Of a stretch of 5,500 bases of DNA, positions 1-5,500 are shown piece after piece. A program made the position numbers and the translations under genes. The notes below the pieces were generated by a model. The model was given only the letters and a program-made list of their open reading frames with translations. It did not search any database and was not told the DNA's origin. Positions within the stretch are counted from its first letter, which is position 1, and the number at the start of each line of letters is the position of its first letter. This DNA comes from Deltaproteobacteria bacterium (GTDB taxonomy: Bacteria; Desulfobacterota; Deferrimicrobia; Deferrimicrobiales; Deferrimicrobiaceae), in NCBI GenBank assembly GCA_021802685.1, contig JAJZRM010000211.1, positions 1-5,500 of the forward strand. Reading direction: 5' to 3'.

Positions 1-19
1 GGGGCTCCCTCTTTTTTTG
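1..19 (+). terminator. possible tail of a terminator cut by the window edge
   Basis: The window opens with a GC-rich stretch followed by a run of seven T (12-18). This looks like the 3' arm and U-tract of a rho-independent terminator for a plus-strand gene ending to the left. The 5' arm is outside the window, so the hairpin cannot be confirmed. Confidence 0.3.
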
Positions 20-134
20 CGGTGAGCGTTGCATTATTTACGCAGAAATCAATAATACGCCGGTAATTCCCGCGCCTTAATGTCTGATGCCGTCGGGGCG
101 CGGAAAGATCGCCCTTTGAGAGAAGCGGGAATCG
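20..134. other. intergenic spacer, AT-richer than the rest
   Basis: No credible gene is seen here. The stretch around 26-60 can fold imperfectly: attatt at 33-38 pairs with aataat at 51-56, and flanking gcgt (26-29) pairs with acgc (57-60), leaving a three-base bulge. A short plus-strand open frame starting at 80 runs antisense into the exported-protein gene, has no recognisable protein features and is not called. Confidence 0.4.
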
Positions 135-162
135 GCGCGGAGGGGGACCGTCCCCTCCGCGC
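135..162 (-). terminator. GC-rich hairpin after the exported-protein gene
   Basis: Perfect 11-base inverted repeat: gcgcggagggg (135-145) pairs with cccctccgcgc (152-162) around a six-base loop. It sits 7 bases beyond the stop codon of the minus-strand gene 170-595, where a terminator is expected. There is no strong T-run after it on the minus strand, so it may be a weak terminator or a 3'-end stabilising hairpin rather than a classical intrinsic terminator. Confidence 0.5.
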
Positions 163-169
163 GCGCCCC

Positions 170-595
170 TTACTGCTTCTTGGGGATCTCGGCCGACAGC
201 GCCGGCGCCATGTTCTTCATGTCGGCGGGATCGCCGGTGGGATGGCGCACGACCATGACCATGCTCCACTTGCCGAAGGGTGATTCGGACAGGGCGGCGT
301 CATACGATCCCTTGCCCTGCCCGTCCGCCCGAAACGTGTACGGCGCGTTGCCCGCTCCGGCCTCATGTTTCTTCGGCTTCATGTTGACGAACCAGACCGT
401 GTAGACCCCGTTCGGACGAAGCCCCTCTGCCTGGATCCGTATTCTGCCGTCATCCAGGGAGGCGGTTGCGCTCGCTTCGGGGCTGTCTTTTTCCGCCTTT
501 AGCGGGATCGAGACGCCTCCCGCGCCGGCGGCGCCGGCGAAGGCCAGGAACGCCAGGGCCAGCGTGACGCATGCGACCTTTCTTGCGACCGACAT
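170..595 (-). CDS. small exported protein of unknown function
   Basis: Predicted 141-residue protein. The ATG at 595 is chosen because AAGGAG (603-608) lies 7 bases upstream. A longer frame from 667 would put residues without a signal peptide in front and would start upstream of this good ribosome site. Residues 1-25 form a Sec-type signal peptide: basic start (R5, K6), hydrophobic core 8-20, and an Ala/Gly-rich region with likely cleavage near residue 25. The mature part (about 115 residues) looks beta-rich, with alternating patterns such as RIRIQAEGL and GVYTVWFV (63-70). This resembles small periplasmic beta-sandwich proteins, but I do not recognise a named family. It has no cysteine after the signal region, so it is not a lipoprotein. 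Met and His are noticeable in the mature part (M72, H77, M112, M114, H118, M126, M129), which might allow metal binding, though this is speculative. It follows the sigma/anti-sigma pair on the same strand and has its own candidate ECF promoter, so it is a likely target of that sigma factor (inference). Confidence 0.85.
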   Translation of the reverse strand: MSVARKVACVTLALAFLAFAGAAGAGGVSIPLKAEKDSPEASATASLDDGRIRIQAEGLRPNGVYTVWFVNMKPKKHEAGAGNAPYTFRADGQGKGSYDAALSESPFGKWSMVMVVRHPTGDPADMKNMAPALSAEIPKKQ

Positions 596-672
596 GGCGA
601 ATCTCCTTTTCTGCAGCCGCTGCCGGGTGCCTCGGAAGGCCCCTGCGGTCGGCTTTTTCCCTTCCATGCCGA

Positions 673-701
673 TTAGTCATTGCAGAGGAGGATTCCTTAC
701 A
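673..701 (-). promoter_or_regulatory. candidate ECF-type promoter for the exported-protein gene
   Basis: Read on the minus strand, TGTAAGG (695-701) is followed after 16 bases by GACTAA (673-678). A GTAA-type -35 with a 16-base spacer and a short -10 is compatible with the promoter architecture of ECF sigma factors. It would give a leader of roughly 70 bases before the ATG at 595. I did not find the same TGTAAGG motif in front of the sigma gene itself. The assignment is by pattern only. Confidence 0.35.
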
Positions 702-710
702 GGGGATCGG

Positions 711-730
711 GGACCGCCTGGAGGCGGTCC
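711..730 (-). terminator. hairpin between anti-sigma and exported-protein genes
   Basis: Perfect inverted repeat: ggaccgcc (711-718) pairs with ggcggtcc (723-730) around tgga. It begins 14 bases past the anti-sigma stop codon and ends just before the candidate promoter 673-701. No T-run follows on the minus strand, so complete termination is uncertain. It could partly separate the sigma operon from the exported-protein gene or act as an operator. Confidence 0.45.
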
Positions 731-743
731 AACGGTTGTGGAG

Positions 744-1001
744 TTACGGGTTGTTACGGAGAGACTTCCTGATCCGCTCCTTCGCCTCCTCCGACAGGTT
801 TCCCCCGGACGGGTCCACGGGCATTTCCTCCACCGCCGCGAGATGCCTGGCTGCCCCGCGGATCAGGTTCAGCTGCCGTTCGTACCTCGCGCAGAACCCG
901 CACATGAGGAGATGGAGGCGCACCCCGATCCGCCTTCCGATGGGGAGAGAGGTGTCCATCGACTCGGAAAGGAGACGTGTCACGTCCTTGCAGGAAAGCA
1001 T
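744..1001 (-). CDS. zf-HC2 (ZAS-type) anti-sigma factor
   Basis: Predicted 85-residue protein. The ATG at 1001 is chosen because it overlaps the sigma-factor stop by one base (TGATG) and has AAGGGG (1008-1013) 6 bases upstream. An extended frame from 1049 would only overlap the sigma gene. Residues 30-37 read HLLMCGFC, the H-x3-C-x2-C core of zinc-binding anti-sigma (ZAS) domains. A further Cys at position 4 could complete a metal site. Proteins of this family bind their cognate ECF sigma factor and keep it from RNA polymerase; in some members zinc and thiol state control release. No transmembrane segment is visible and the protein ends soon after the domain, with a charged helical tail (70-82), so it should be a soluble cytoplasmic regulator that senses an internal signal. 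Overlap with the sigma gene implies coupled translation and balanced amounts. Confidence 0.88.
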   Translation of the reverse strand: MLSCKDVTRLLSESMDTSLPIGRRIGVRLHLLMCGFCARYERQLNLIRGAARHLAAVEEMPVDPSGGNLSEEAKERIRKSLRNNP

Positions 1002-1585
1002 CAAGATCCCCTTTCCGCACTCTTGTCGAACCAGCGGGTTTCCAGGCACCTGCGCAGCAGCATCCGGGCGCGGTGGAGGATCACCCAGAGATTGGTCTCG
1101 GTAACATTCAAAATCTTACAGATCTCTCCGGTGTCCGCCCCCTCGATCTCCCGGAGGGTGAAGGCGTTCGCGTGTTTCCTGGAAAGCCCGGAGAGGCATT
1201 TCGTGAATTGATCGAAGAATTCCTTCCGGCGGAAGAGGTCGGCCGGATTCCCTCCCCATTCCGTCGGTCCATTCGACCAGCGCCCTGTGGCGTCGAACCG
1301 ATCGTCTTCCGGCGGGTCCCGGGGGTCCCCATCCGGCAGAGACACCTCCCGGGCCTGGCGCCGGAAATGGTCGGCGATCTTGTGTTTGAGGATGCCGATC
1401 AGCCAGGTGGTTTCGGAGGATTCGCCGGAAAACGAACGGCGGCTTTCAAGGGCCGCGAGGAACGTCTCCTGCACGAGGTCCTCCGTCGCCGAGCGGTCCC
1501 TCAGACGAAGCATCGCGTACCGGAACAGGTAGTCTCCGTACCGGTCAACCCAGTCCGATGGATCGGCGCGCTCGGGCTTTTCCAC
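1001..1585 (-). CDS. ECF sigma factor (sigma-70 family, TIGR02943-like)
   Basis: Predicted 194-residue RNA polymerase sigma factor of the extracytoplasmic-function class. Region 2 spans about residues 14-80 and includes the polymerase-binding and -10-recognition helices (SATEDLVQETFLAAL at 32-46, TTWLIGILKHKIADHFRR at 59-76). An acidic, proline-rich linker (81-115) with the tryptophans W103 and W110 follows. Region 4 (about 123-183) holds the -35-binding helix-turn-helix (TGEICKILNVTETNLWVILHRAR) and ends in RRCLETRWF. The linker, the C129-type cysteine before LSGLS and the RCLExxWF end recall the TIGR02943 group, which usually sits beside a short zf-HC2 protein as here; this is from memory of the family. 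The start is GTG at 1585. No strong Shine-Dalgarno sequence precedes it, and the nearby ATG at 1593 is out of frame. It likely drives the neighbouring exported-protein gene. Confidence 0.92.
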   Translation of the reverse strand: MEKPERADPSDWVDRYGDYLFRYAMLRLRDRSATEDLVQETFLAALESRRSFSGESSETTWLIGILKHKIADHFRRQAREVSLPDGDPRDPPEDDRFDATGRWSNGPTEWGGNPADLFRRKEFFDQFTKCLSGLSRKHANAFTLREIEGADTGEICKILNVTETNLWVILHRARMLLRRCLETRWFDKSAERGS

Positions 1586-1590
1586 GGGAC

Positions 1591-1608
1591 CATTTATCGC
1601 ATTTTATC
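1591..1608 (-). promoter_or_regulatory. possible promoter region of the sigma/anti-sigma operon
   Basis: On the minus strand an AT-rich patch reads GATAAAATGCGATAAATG, containing TAAAAT (1601-1606), one mismatch from a sigma-70 -10 box, and an imperfect repeat of GATAAATG. The -35 is unclear: TTGCCT lies upstream but fits only a -10 at GATAAA, with an 18-base spacer. It is weak, and so close to the GTG at 1585 that the leader would be very short. Confidence 0.25.
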
Positions 1609-1710
1609 CAAGGGGAAGGCAACAGGTTGTCGCTATGCGCCACAGACGAAGTCGGCTGATCGGAAAGACGGTGCTCGCCGGATACGGCATGGCGCGATAT
1701 CATCGATCTT

Positions 1711-1720
1711 GGGGAGGGGG
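1711..1720 (+). promoter_or_regulatory. ribosome binding site fixing the TenA-like start
   Basis: The purine block ggggaggggg lies 7 bases before the ATG at 1728. It decides that start over earlier in-frame ATG codons at 1635 and 1689, whose extra residues look like untranslated, non-conserved sequence. Confidence 0.6.
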
Positions 1721-1727
1721 TCACGCC

Positions 1728-2393
1728 ATGGCGCATCGGGCAAGAGTGCTCCTGGACAAGGCGCGCAAGGCCATCGCATCCACCGAAGAGCGGATTCGCC
1801 GCCACCCGTACCTGGAGGCCCTGGAGGAGCGGCGGCTGGAGAAGGGGAAGCTGGCGATCTTCGCGGGCCAGCAGTGCCACATCATCGAGAGCGACCTCCG
1901 GAGCGTGGCGCTGATCGTGTCCCGGGCGGAGTCGCAGGGGGCGCGGGACTTTCTCTCGGGAATGCTGCAAGGGGAGCGCGCCGCCATGGCGGCCTTGACG
2001 CCTTTCGGGCAGGCGGTGGGGCTGTCGCCGGAACGGATGCATTCGGCGGAGCCGCTCCCCGGGGCGTTCGCCTACAGCGCGTACGTGACCTGGCTCGCCA
2101 CGTTCGGGACGGCCGCGGAATTCGTGGGGGCGTTCCTGGTCAACCTGGAGGCATGGGGGGCGAACTGCGGGCGGATCAGCCGGGCGCTCCAGGCGGGCTA
2201 CGGCCTCACCGGGCCGGATGTCGCCTTCTTCGACCTGTTCGCAAGCGCGCCGCCCGGGTTCGAGGAGCAGGGCCTGGCGGTGGTGGAGGAGGGGCTGGAC
2301 CACGGCGCGGATCCCGTGCGCATCCGGCGCGCGGCCCGCCTGCTGCAAGGGTTCGAGTTGCTGTTCTGGGACACGATGGCGGCCATGCCTTAA
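1728..2393 (+). CDS. TenA/THI-4/PqqC-like (heme-oxygenase fold) protein, probably non-canonical
   Basis: Predicted 221-residue, mostly helical cytoplasmic protein. The overall pattern, an N-terminal helix with HPYLEAL (26-32), a central helical bundle, and a C-terminal FELLFWD (209-215), matches the TenA/PqqC-like superfamily. That superfamily includes thiaminase II, PqqC, and heme-oxygenase-like diiron enzymes. The E210 before FWD corresponds to the conserved C-terminal Glu of TenA. By eye, the catalytic Cys position falls in FLVNLEAW (136-143), where I see no Cys, and the usual Gln-Asp motif reads Gln-Gln (48-49). The H-x3-D-x3-H helix of the diiron enzymes is not evident either. Thiaminase activity is therefore doubtful; annotations such as 'TenA family transcriptional regulator' for such proteins are historical. 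No thiamine or PQQ gene is nearby. It is transcribed away from the sigma operon and its stop overlaps that of the convergent kinase gene. Confidence 0.8.
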   Translation: MAHRARVLLDKARKAIASTEERIRRHPYLEALEERRLEKGKLAIFAGQQCHIIESDLRSVALIVSRAESQGARDFLSGMLQGERAAMAALTPFGQAVGLSPERMHSAEPLPGAFAYSAYVTWLATFGTAAEFVGAFLVNLEAWGANCGRISRALQAGYGLTGPDVAFFDLFASAPPGFEEQGLAVVEEGLDHGADPVRIRRAARLLQGFELLFWDTMAAMP

Positions 2394-4627
2394 TTTCGCC
2401 CCAGGATGGAATTCAGGCTGTCCTCCAGGGTGTGGATCGTGTACGGCTTTTTCAGGTAGGTGGCGAACCCGTAGGACCGGTAATCCGAGATCACCGGGTT
2501 GTCGCAGTACCCGGTCGACACGATCGCGGTCACGTTCGGATCGATCTCCCGCAGCTTCCCGATCGCGGCCTCTCCCCCCATGCCTCCCTTGATCGTCAGG
2601 TCGAGGATCACGACGTCGAACGGCTTTCCGGACTTCCTTGCCTGCCGGAACTTTTCGATCGCGTCCTCTCCGTCCTCCGCGACCTCCACCTCGTGACCGA
2701 GGAAATCCATCAATTCCCTGGCCACGTCCCTCACCAGTTCCTCGTCGTCCATGACGAGGATCCTCCCTTTCCGGCCGGGGGCCGGGACGGCGGCATGGGT
2801 TTCTTCCGCCGTTTCCACGATATCTCCGCTCGACGGTAGGTAAATGACGAAGGTGGCTCCCTTGCCCGGTTCGGACTTCACGTCGATCGCGCCTCCATGG
2901 TTCCTGACGATCGAAAACGACGTCGCCAGGCCGAGGCCGCTCCCTCTCGGCTTCGTCGTGAAGTAAGGTTCGAAAATCCTCGGCAGGTTCCGCCCGGAGA
3001 TCCCCGGGCCCGAGTCCTTGATGGCGATTCGGACGAATTTCCCTCCTTCCGGCAGCGACGGATTGCCCCCCGGGGGCAGGTCCACGTTCCCTGCGGCAAT
3101 CTCCACGACCCCGCCCTCCGGCATCGCCTCGCGGGCGTTGATCACGATGTTCTGGATCACCTGGCCGATCTGCCCCTGGTCGGCCTCCACCGGCCGCAGA
3201 TCTTCCTCGATGGCGATCCGTCCGGCGGAATGCGAACCGCTCATGGCGAAATTCACGGAATTCTCGATCACCGACGGAAGGGCGATCCTCTTTTTCACCG
3301 GTTTTCCGCCCGTGGAGAAGGTCAGGAGCTGGCCGGTCAGGCCGATCGCGGTGTTGAGCGCCTTTTCCGCCTTTTCGAGATCGGCGAGCGCCTTTTCCTT
3401 GTCGTCGACGCAGATCCTGGCCATCGACAGGTAGCCGAACACCCCCTGGAGGAGATTGTTGAAATCGTGTGCGATCCCTCCCGCGAGCAAGCCGACGGAT
3501 TCCAGCTTCCGGAGCTTTTGCAGCTCCTCTTCGAGTTCCCTGACCTTCGTCACGTCCTTCGCCACGCAGACGATCTCCGAACCGTTGTGTTTGCCGGTCA
3601 TCGTGGAGCCCGAAAACAGCATGGAAACCCTGTTCCCGCTTTTCGTCCGGTACTCCGTCTCCAGGTTGCTGATGAAGCCTTTCGAGATGATCTCGTCCAT
3701 GATCTTCCCGCCGGCGTCCCGGTCGCCACGGAAAACGATCTCGATCGGCTTGCCCGCGATTTCTTCCTCCTCGTAACCCAGGAGGGCGAGGGCGGCGTTA
3801 TTCGCCAGCAGGATCTTGCGGTCCCGGGAGACGACGATGAGGGTGTCGATCATGCTGTCGATGATCTTCCGCATATGTTCCCTGGAGACGGTCACCTTCT
3901 CCAGGTTCCCGAGCATCTGGTTGAAGCTGTCGACCAGGGACTTGATCTCGCCCGTGGTCCGGACGTTCACGCGGACGGAGAGATCTCCATCCCCGAGGGT
4001 GGACGTCGCGCGGGCAAGTTCCGCCACCGGGTCCAGCACGATCTTTTTCGATGCGATGAACAGCACGGCTCCGAGCGCAAGCGCGACGCAGATGTTGATG
4101 GCGATGACGAACAGGATGGTCTTTTCGATCTGTTGACGGATCCGGTAATCCGAAACGCCGATGGTAAGCGTGCCGATGGGCTTGATGTAGGACATGACGG
4201 GAACCGAGATTTCGATGATGGATTCCCGCTTCTTGATCGCTTCGATGAGTTCCCGAAGCTCGAGATCCCTGGGTAAACCGGAAAGGATCGCGACGAACCG
4301 GGGAGACCGGTAGTTGATGCTGGCGTATTGGGAGGTCAGGATATTGTCTTCTTCGTCGAGGATATAGGTATACGCGATATCGTCCTTGTTGGCTTCGTTT
4401 ACGATGGCGTCCAACTGGATATCGTCGTTCATGACGATGGCGTCCTTGCTGAGTTTGGCGATGAAGGACGCAAGGCGTTCCCCGTTGGCCACCAGGGAAT
4501 TCTTGAGCGCCATCCCCTCGTTCCACGCGATGACGCTGCTCAACACGATCGTGCTGGCGAGGAGGATGACGGAAATGACGACCAGGAATCGAAATCGTAT
4601 GTTTTTATTGAACTTTTCTGTTAGCAT
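2390..4627 (-). CDS. membrane hybrid sensor histidine kinase (Cache-like sensor, HAMP, PAS, HisKA, HATPase, receiver)
   Basis: Predicted 745-residue inner-membrane kinase. Transmembrane helix 1 is at 13-34; the extracytoplasmic sensor at about 35-170 contains YTYILDEEDNIL (86-97), reminiscent of Cache folds. Transmembrane helix 2 is at 171-193, HAMP at about 193-246, PAS at about 250-360 and a short coiled coil at 360-378. The HisKA domain carries phospho-acceptor H387 in AGGIAHDFNN. The HATPase has the N box (N497), G1 (DSGPG, 538-542), F box (FEPYFTTK, 552-559) and G2 (GSGLGLA, 562-568). The C-terminal receiver (622-743) has acidic D627/D628, phospho-acceptor D676, S704 and K727, so every catalytic residue looks intact. 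The ATG at 4627 is preferred because the hydrophobic first helix begins just after it and the upstream gene ends 17 bases before. A longer frame to 4849 only overlaps that gene. No good Shine-Dalgarno sequence precedes the ATG, so translational coupling is likely. The receiver is followed by no output domain, so signal must pass to a separate regulator not in view. Confidence 0.93.
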   Translation of the reverse strand: MLTEKFNKNIRFRFLVVISVILLASTIVLSSVIAWNEGMALKNSLVANGERLASFIAKLSKDAIVMNDDIQLDAIVNEANKDDIAYTYILDEEDNILTSQYASINYRSPRFVAILSGLPRDLELRELIEAIKKRESIIEISVPVMSYIKPIGTLTIGVSDYRIRQQIEKTILFVIAINICVALALGAVLFIASKKIVLDPVAELARATSTLGDGDLSVRVNVRTTGEIKSLVDSFNQMLGNLEKVTVSREHMRKIIDSMIDTLIVVSRDRKILLANNAALALLGYEEEEIAGKPIEIVFRGDRDAGGKIMDEIISKGFISNLETEYRTKSGNRVSMLFSGSTMTGKHNGSEIVCVAKDVTKVRELEEELQKLRKLESVGLLAGGIAHDFNNLLQGVFGYLSMARICVDDKEKALADLEKAEKALNTAIGLTGQLLTFSTGGKPVKKRIALPSVIENSVNFAMSGSHSAGRIAIEEDLRPVEADQGQIGQVIQNIVINAREAMPEGGVVEIAAGNVDLPPGGNPSLPEGGKFVRIAIKDSGPGISGRNLPRIFEPYFTTKPRGSGLGLATSFSIVRNHGGAIDVKSEPGKGATFVIYLPSSGDIVETAEETHAAVPAPGRKGRILVMDDEELVRDVARELMDFLGHEVEVAEDGEDAIEKFRQARKSGKPFDVVILDLTIKGGMGGEAAIGKLREIDPNVTAIVSTGYCDNPVISDYRSYGFATYLKKPYTIHTLEDSLNSILGRN

Positions 4628-4644
4628 GGCAGGTCGGGTCCGGG

Positions 4645-5500
4645 TCAGCGGTGACCGTTTCGTATCGCGGTCGCCTTCTTCATGAATTCCTCCGGTATCC
4701 GGAAATTCCCCGCCCTGGCGGTATCCATGTTGATCAACACGCTGAGTTCCCCGGGAGACTCGATGGGAATCGTCGACGGCGCCGCGCCCCTCAGGATCCG
4801 TATGGCTTTTTCCCCCGCGAGGCGGCCGTTCAGATAGGAGTTCGTGCACACGCCCAGGAGCACCCCCTTTTCCACCAGGTCGTCGAGGTGGGTGATCGTG
4901 ACGACGTTTGCCTTCGCCGCCATGCCGACGATCATCGAAATCCGGCTGTTGACGAGGTTGCTGCCCGTGATGAACATGGCGTCCGACGTCCGAACGACTT
5001 CCGGCAATATCTGGCGGAACTCTTCCCTGTTCGTCAAGGGAACCGGGATGACCCGGATTCCGTAGGCGGATCGGGCATCCCTCAAGTCCTTGAGCTGCGC
5101 CTCGGAATTCTTTTCGCCGGGAGTGTAGAGGACGGACAATCTCCGCACCTTCCGAACCTCCATCAGCCGGTCGAGCAGATTCGCCATGGGGAATATCGTG
5201 GTCGCGCCCGTCGTGTTGTTGCCGGAACTTTTCCAGTCCTTTGCGATTCCCGCCTCCACGGGGTTGTAGACCATCCCGAAAACGATCGGCGTGTCCCTGA
5301 TCTCCCGGGCGACGGGGATGGTGATCGAAGTGCCGAACGTGACGATCAGGTCCATCTTTCCCGCCGAATATTCCTTCACCAGCTCCGCCGCCCTCGCCTT
5401 GTTGGCTTCGGCATTTTCGAAGATCAACCGGGTATTCGGCTCCGCGTACCCCTCTTCCCGCAATTTGTCCGTAAACCCCTTCCTGGCGACGGTGTAGCGG
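4645..5500 (-). CDS. ABC_sub_bind-family periplasmic substrate-binding protein, 5' end outside window
   Basis: The reading frame is open to the right edge, so the N-terminus with any signal peptide is missing. The 284 visible residues begin RYTVARKGF. A TTG at 5463 lies inside the frame and is not a likely start, since family-typical sequence continues upstream of it. The pattern fits the ABC_sub_bind family (PF04392, COG2984; typically around 320 residues): GYAEPNTRLIFENAEAN near the start, DLIVTFGTS, TPIVFGMVYNPVEAGI, the NNTTGAT motif, and a second lobe with VRRLSVLYTPGEKNS and later GVLLGVCTNSYLNGRLAGEKAIRIL. Such proteins form two-lobed clamps that bind small ligands in the periplasm; ligands are mostly unknown, and some members bind aromatic amino acids. 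The gene ends 17 bases before the histidine kinase start, pointing to one operon. No transporter permease or ATPase lies between or after them here. Confidence 0.9.
   Translation of the reverse strand, partial: RYTVARKGFTDKLREEGYAEPNTRLIFENAEANKARAAELVKEYSAGKMDLIVTFGTSITIPVAREIRDTPIVFGMVYNPVEAGIAKDWKSSGNNTTGATTIFPMANLLDRLMEVRKVRRLSVLYTPGEKNSEAQLKDLRDARSAYGIRVIPVPLTNREEFRQILPEVVRTSDAMFITGSNLVNSRISMIVGMAAKANVVTITHLDDLVEKGVLLGVCTNSYLNGRLAGEKAIRILRGAAPSTIPIESPGELSVLINMDTARAGNFRIPEEFMKKATAIRNGHR

Noticed and set aside
26..60. Imperfect inverted repeat and short direct repeat tacgc in the left spacer, considered as an attachment or insertion site
   Set aside because: The arms are short and AT-rich with a bulge, and no integrase, transposase or target duplication is visible.
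596..667. Longer exported protein starting at 667
   Set aside because: The extra 24 residues would bury the signal peptide, and a good AAGGAG lies directly before the ATG at 595.
1545..2348. Minus-strand open frame of 267 codons opposite the TenA-like gene
   Set aside because: Low-complexity Arg/Pro/His-rich translation; the plus strand has a good ribosome site and a recognisable fold family.
977..2839. Long plus-strand open frame of 620 codons spanning the sigma gene, the TenA-like gene and the kinase end
   Set aside because: It is antisense to or out of frame with three genes that have clear domain motifs. The translation is Arg/Gly/Pro-rich and without recognisable domains, as expected for chance open frames in GC-rich DNA.
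2897..4276. Plus-strand open frame of 459 codons antisense to the kinase
   Set aside because: The translation is rich in Asp, His, Arg and Val with no domain pattern, typical of the reverse complement of a GC-rich gene. The minus-strand kinase motifs are unambiguous.
4628..4849. N-terminal extension of the kinase by 74 residues
   Set aside because: The extension is in another frame of the binding-protein gene, has no hydrophobic or domain character, and the membrane helix starts naturally right after the ATG at 4627.

Overview
This high-GC bacterial window carries six protein-coding genes on both strands. The GC-rich coding style, the type of PAS hybrid kinase, and the pairing of an ECF sigma factor with a short zinc-finger anti-sigma suggest a free-living proteobacterium, perhaps a deltaproteobacterium in the old sense (Geobacter-like or a relative). 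That taxonomic guess is inference. No phage, insertion sequence, CRISPR array, tRNA or rRNA is visible.

Left part (1-1593): a minus-strand block. It contains, in transcription order, an ECF sigma factor (1001-1585), a one-base-overlapping zf-HC2 anti-sigma factor (744-1001), and a small exported protein (170-595). Between the anti-sigma and exported-protein genes lie a hairpin and then a candidate ECF-type promoter. The simplest reading is a sigma/anti-sigma switch with its probable target next door, i.e. an envelope or stress response module.

Middle (1594-2393): a divergent intergenic region of about 140 bases leads to a plus-strand gene for a TenA/PqqC-like helical protein (1728-2393). It appears to lack two of the three classical TenA catalytic residues. 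Its stop codon overlaps the stop codon of the convergent kinase gene.

Right part (2390-5500): a minus-strand operon. An ABC_sub_bind-type periplasmic binding protein (cut by the right edge) is followed 17 bases later by a hybrid histidine kinase with an extracytoplasmic sensor domain, HAMP, PAS, HisKA, HATPase and a C-terminal receiver. No permease or ATPase gene is visible in this window. The binding protein may therefore act as a ligand-presenting partner of the kinase rather than as part of a transporter, but the upstream genes are out of view.

No clearly new system stands out. The best leads are the sigma/anti-sigma/exported-protein module with its candidate promoter, the catalytically atypical TenA-like protein, and the binding-protein/kinase pair.
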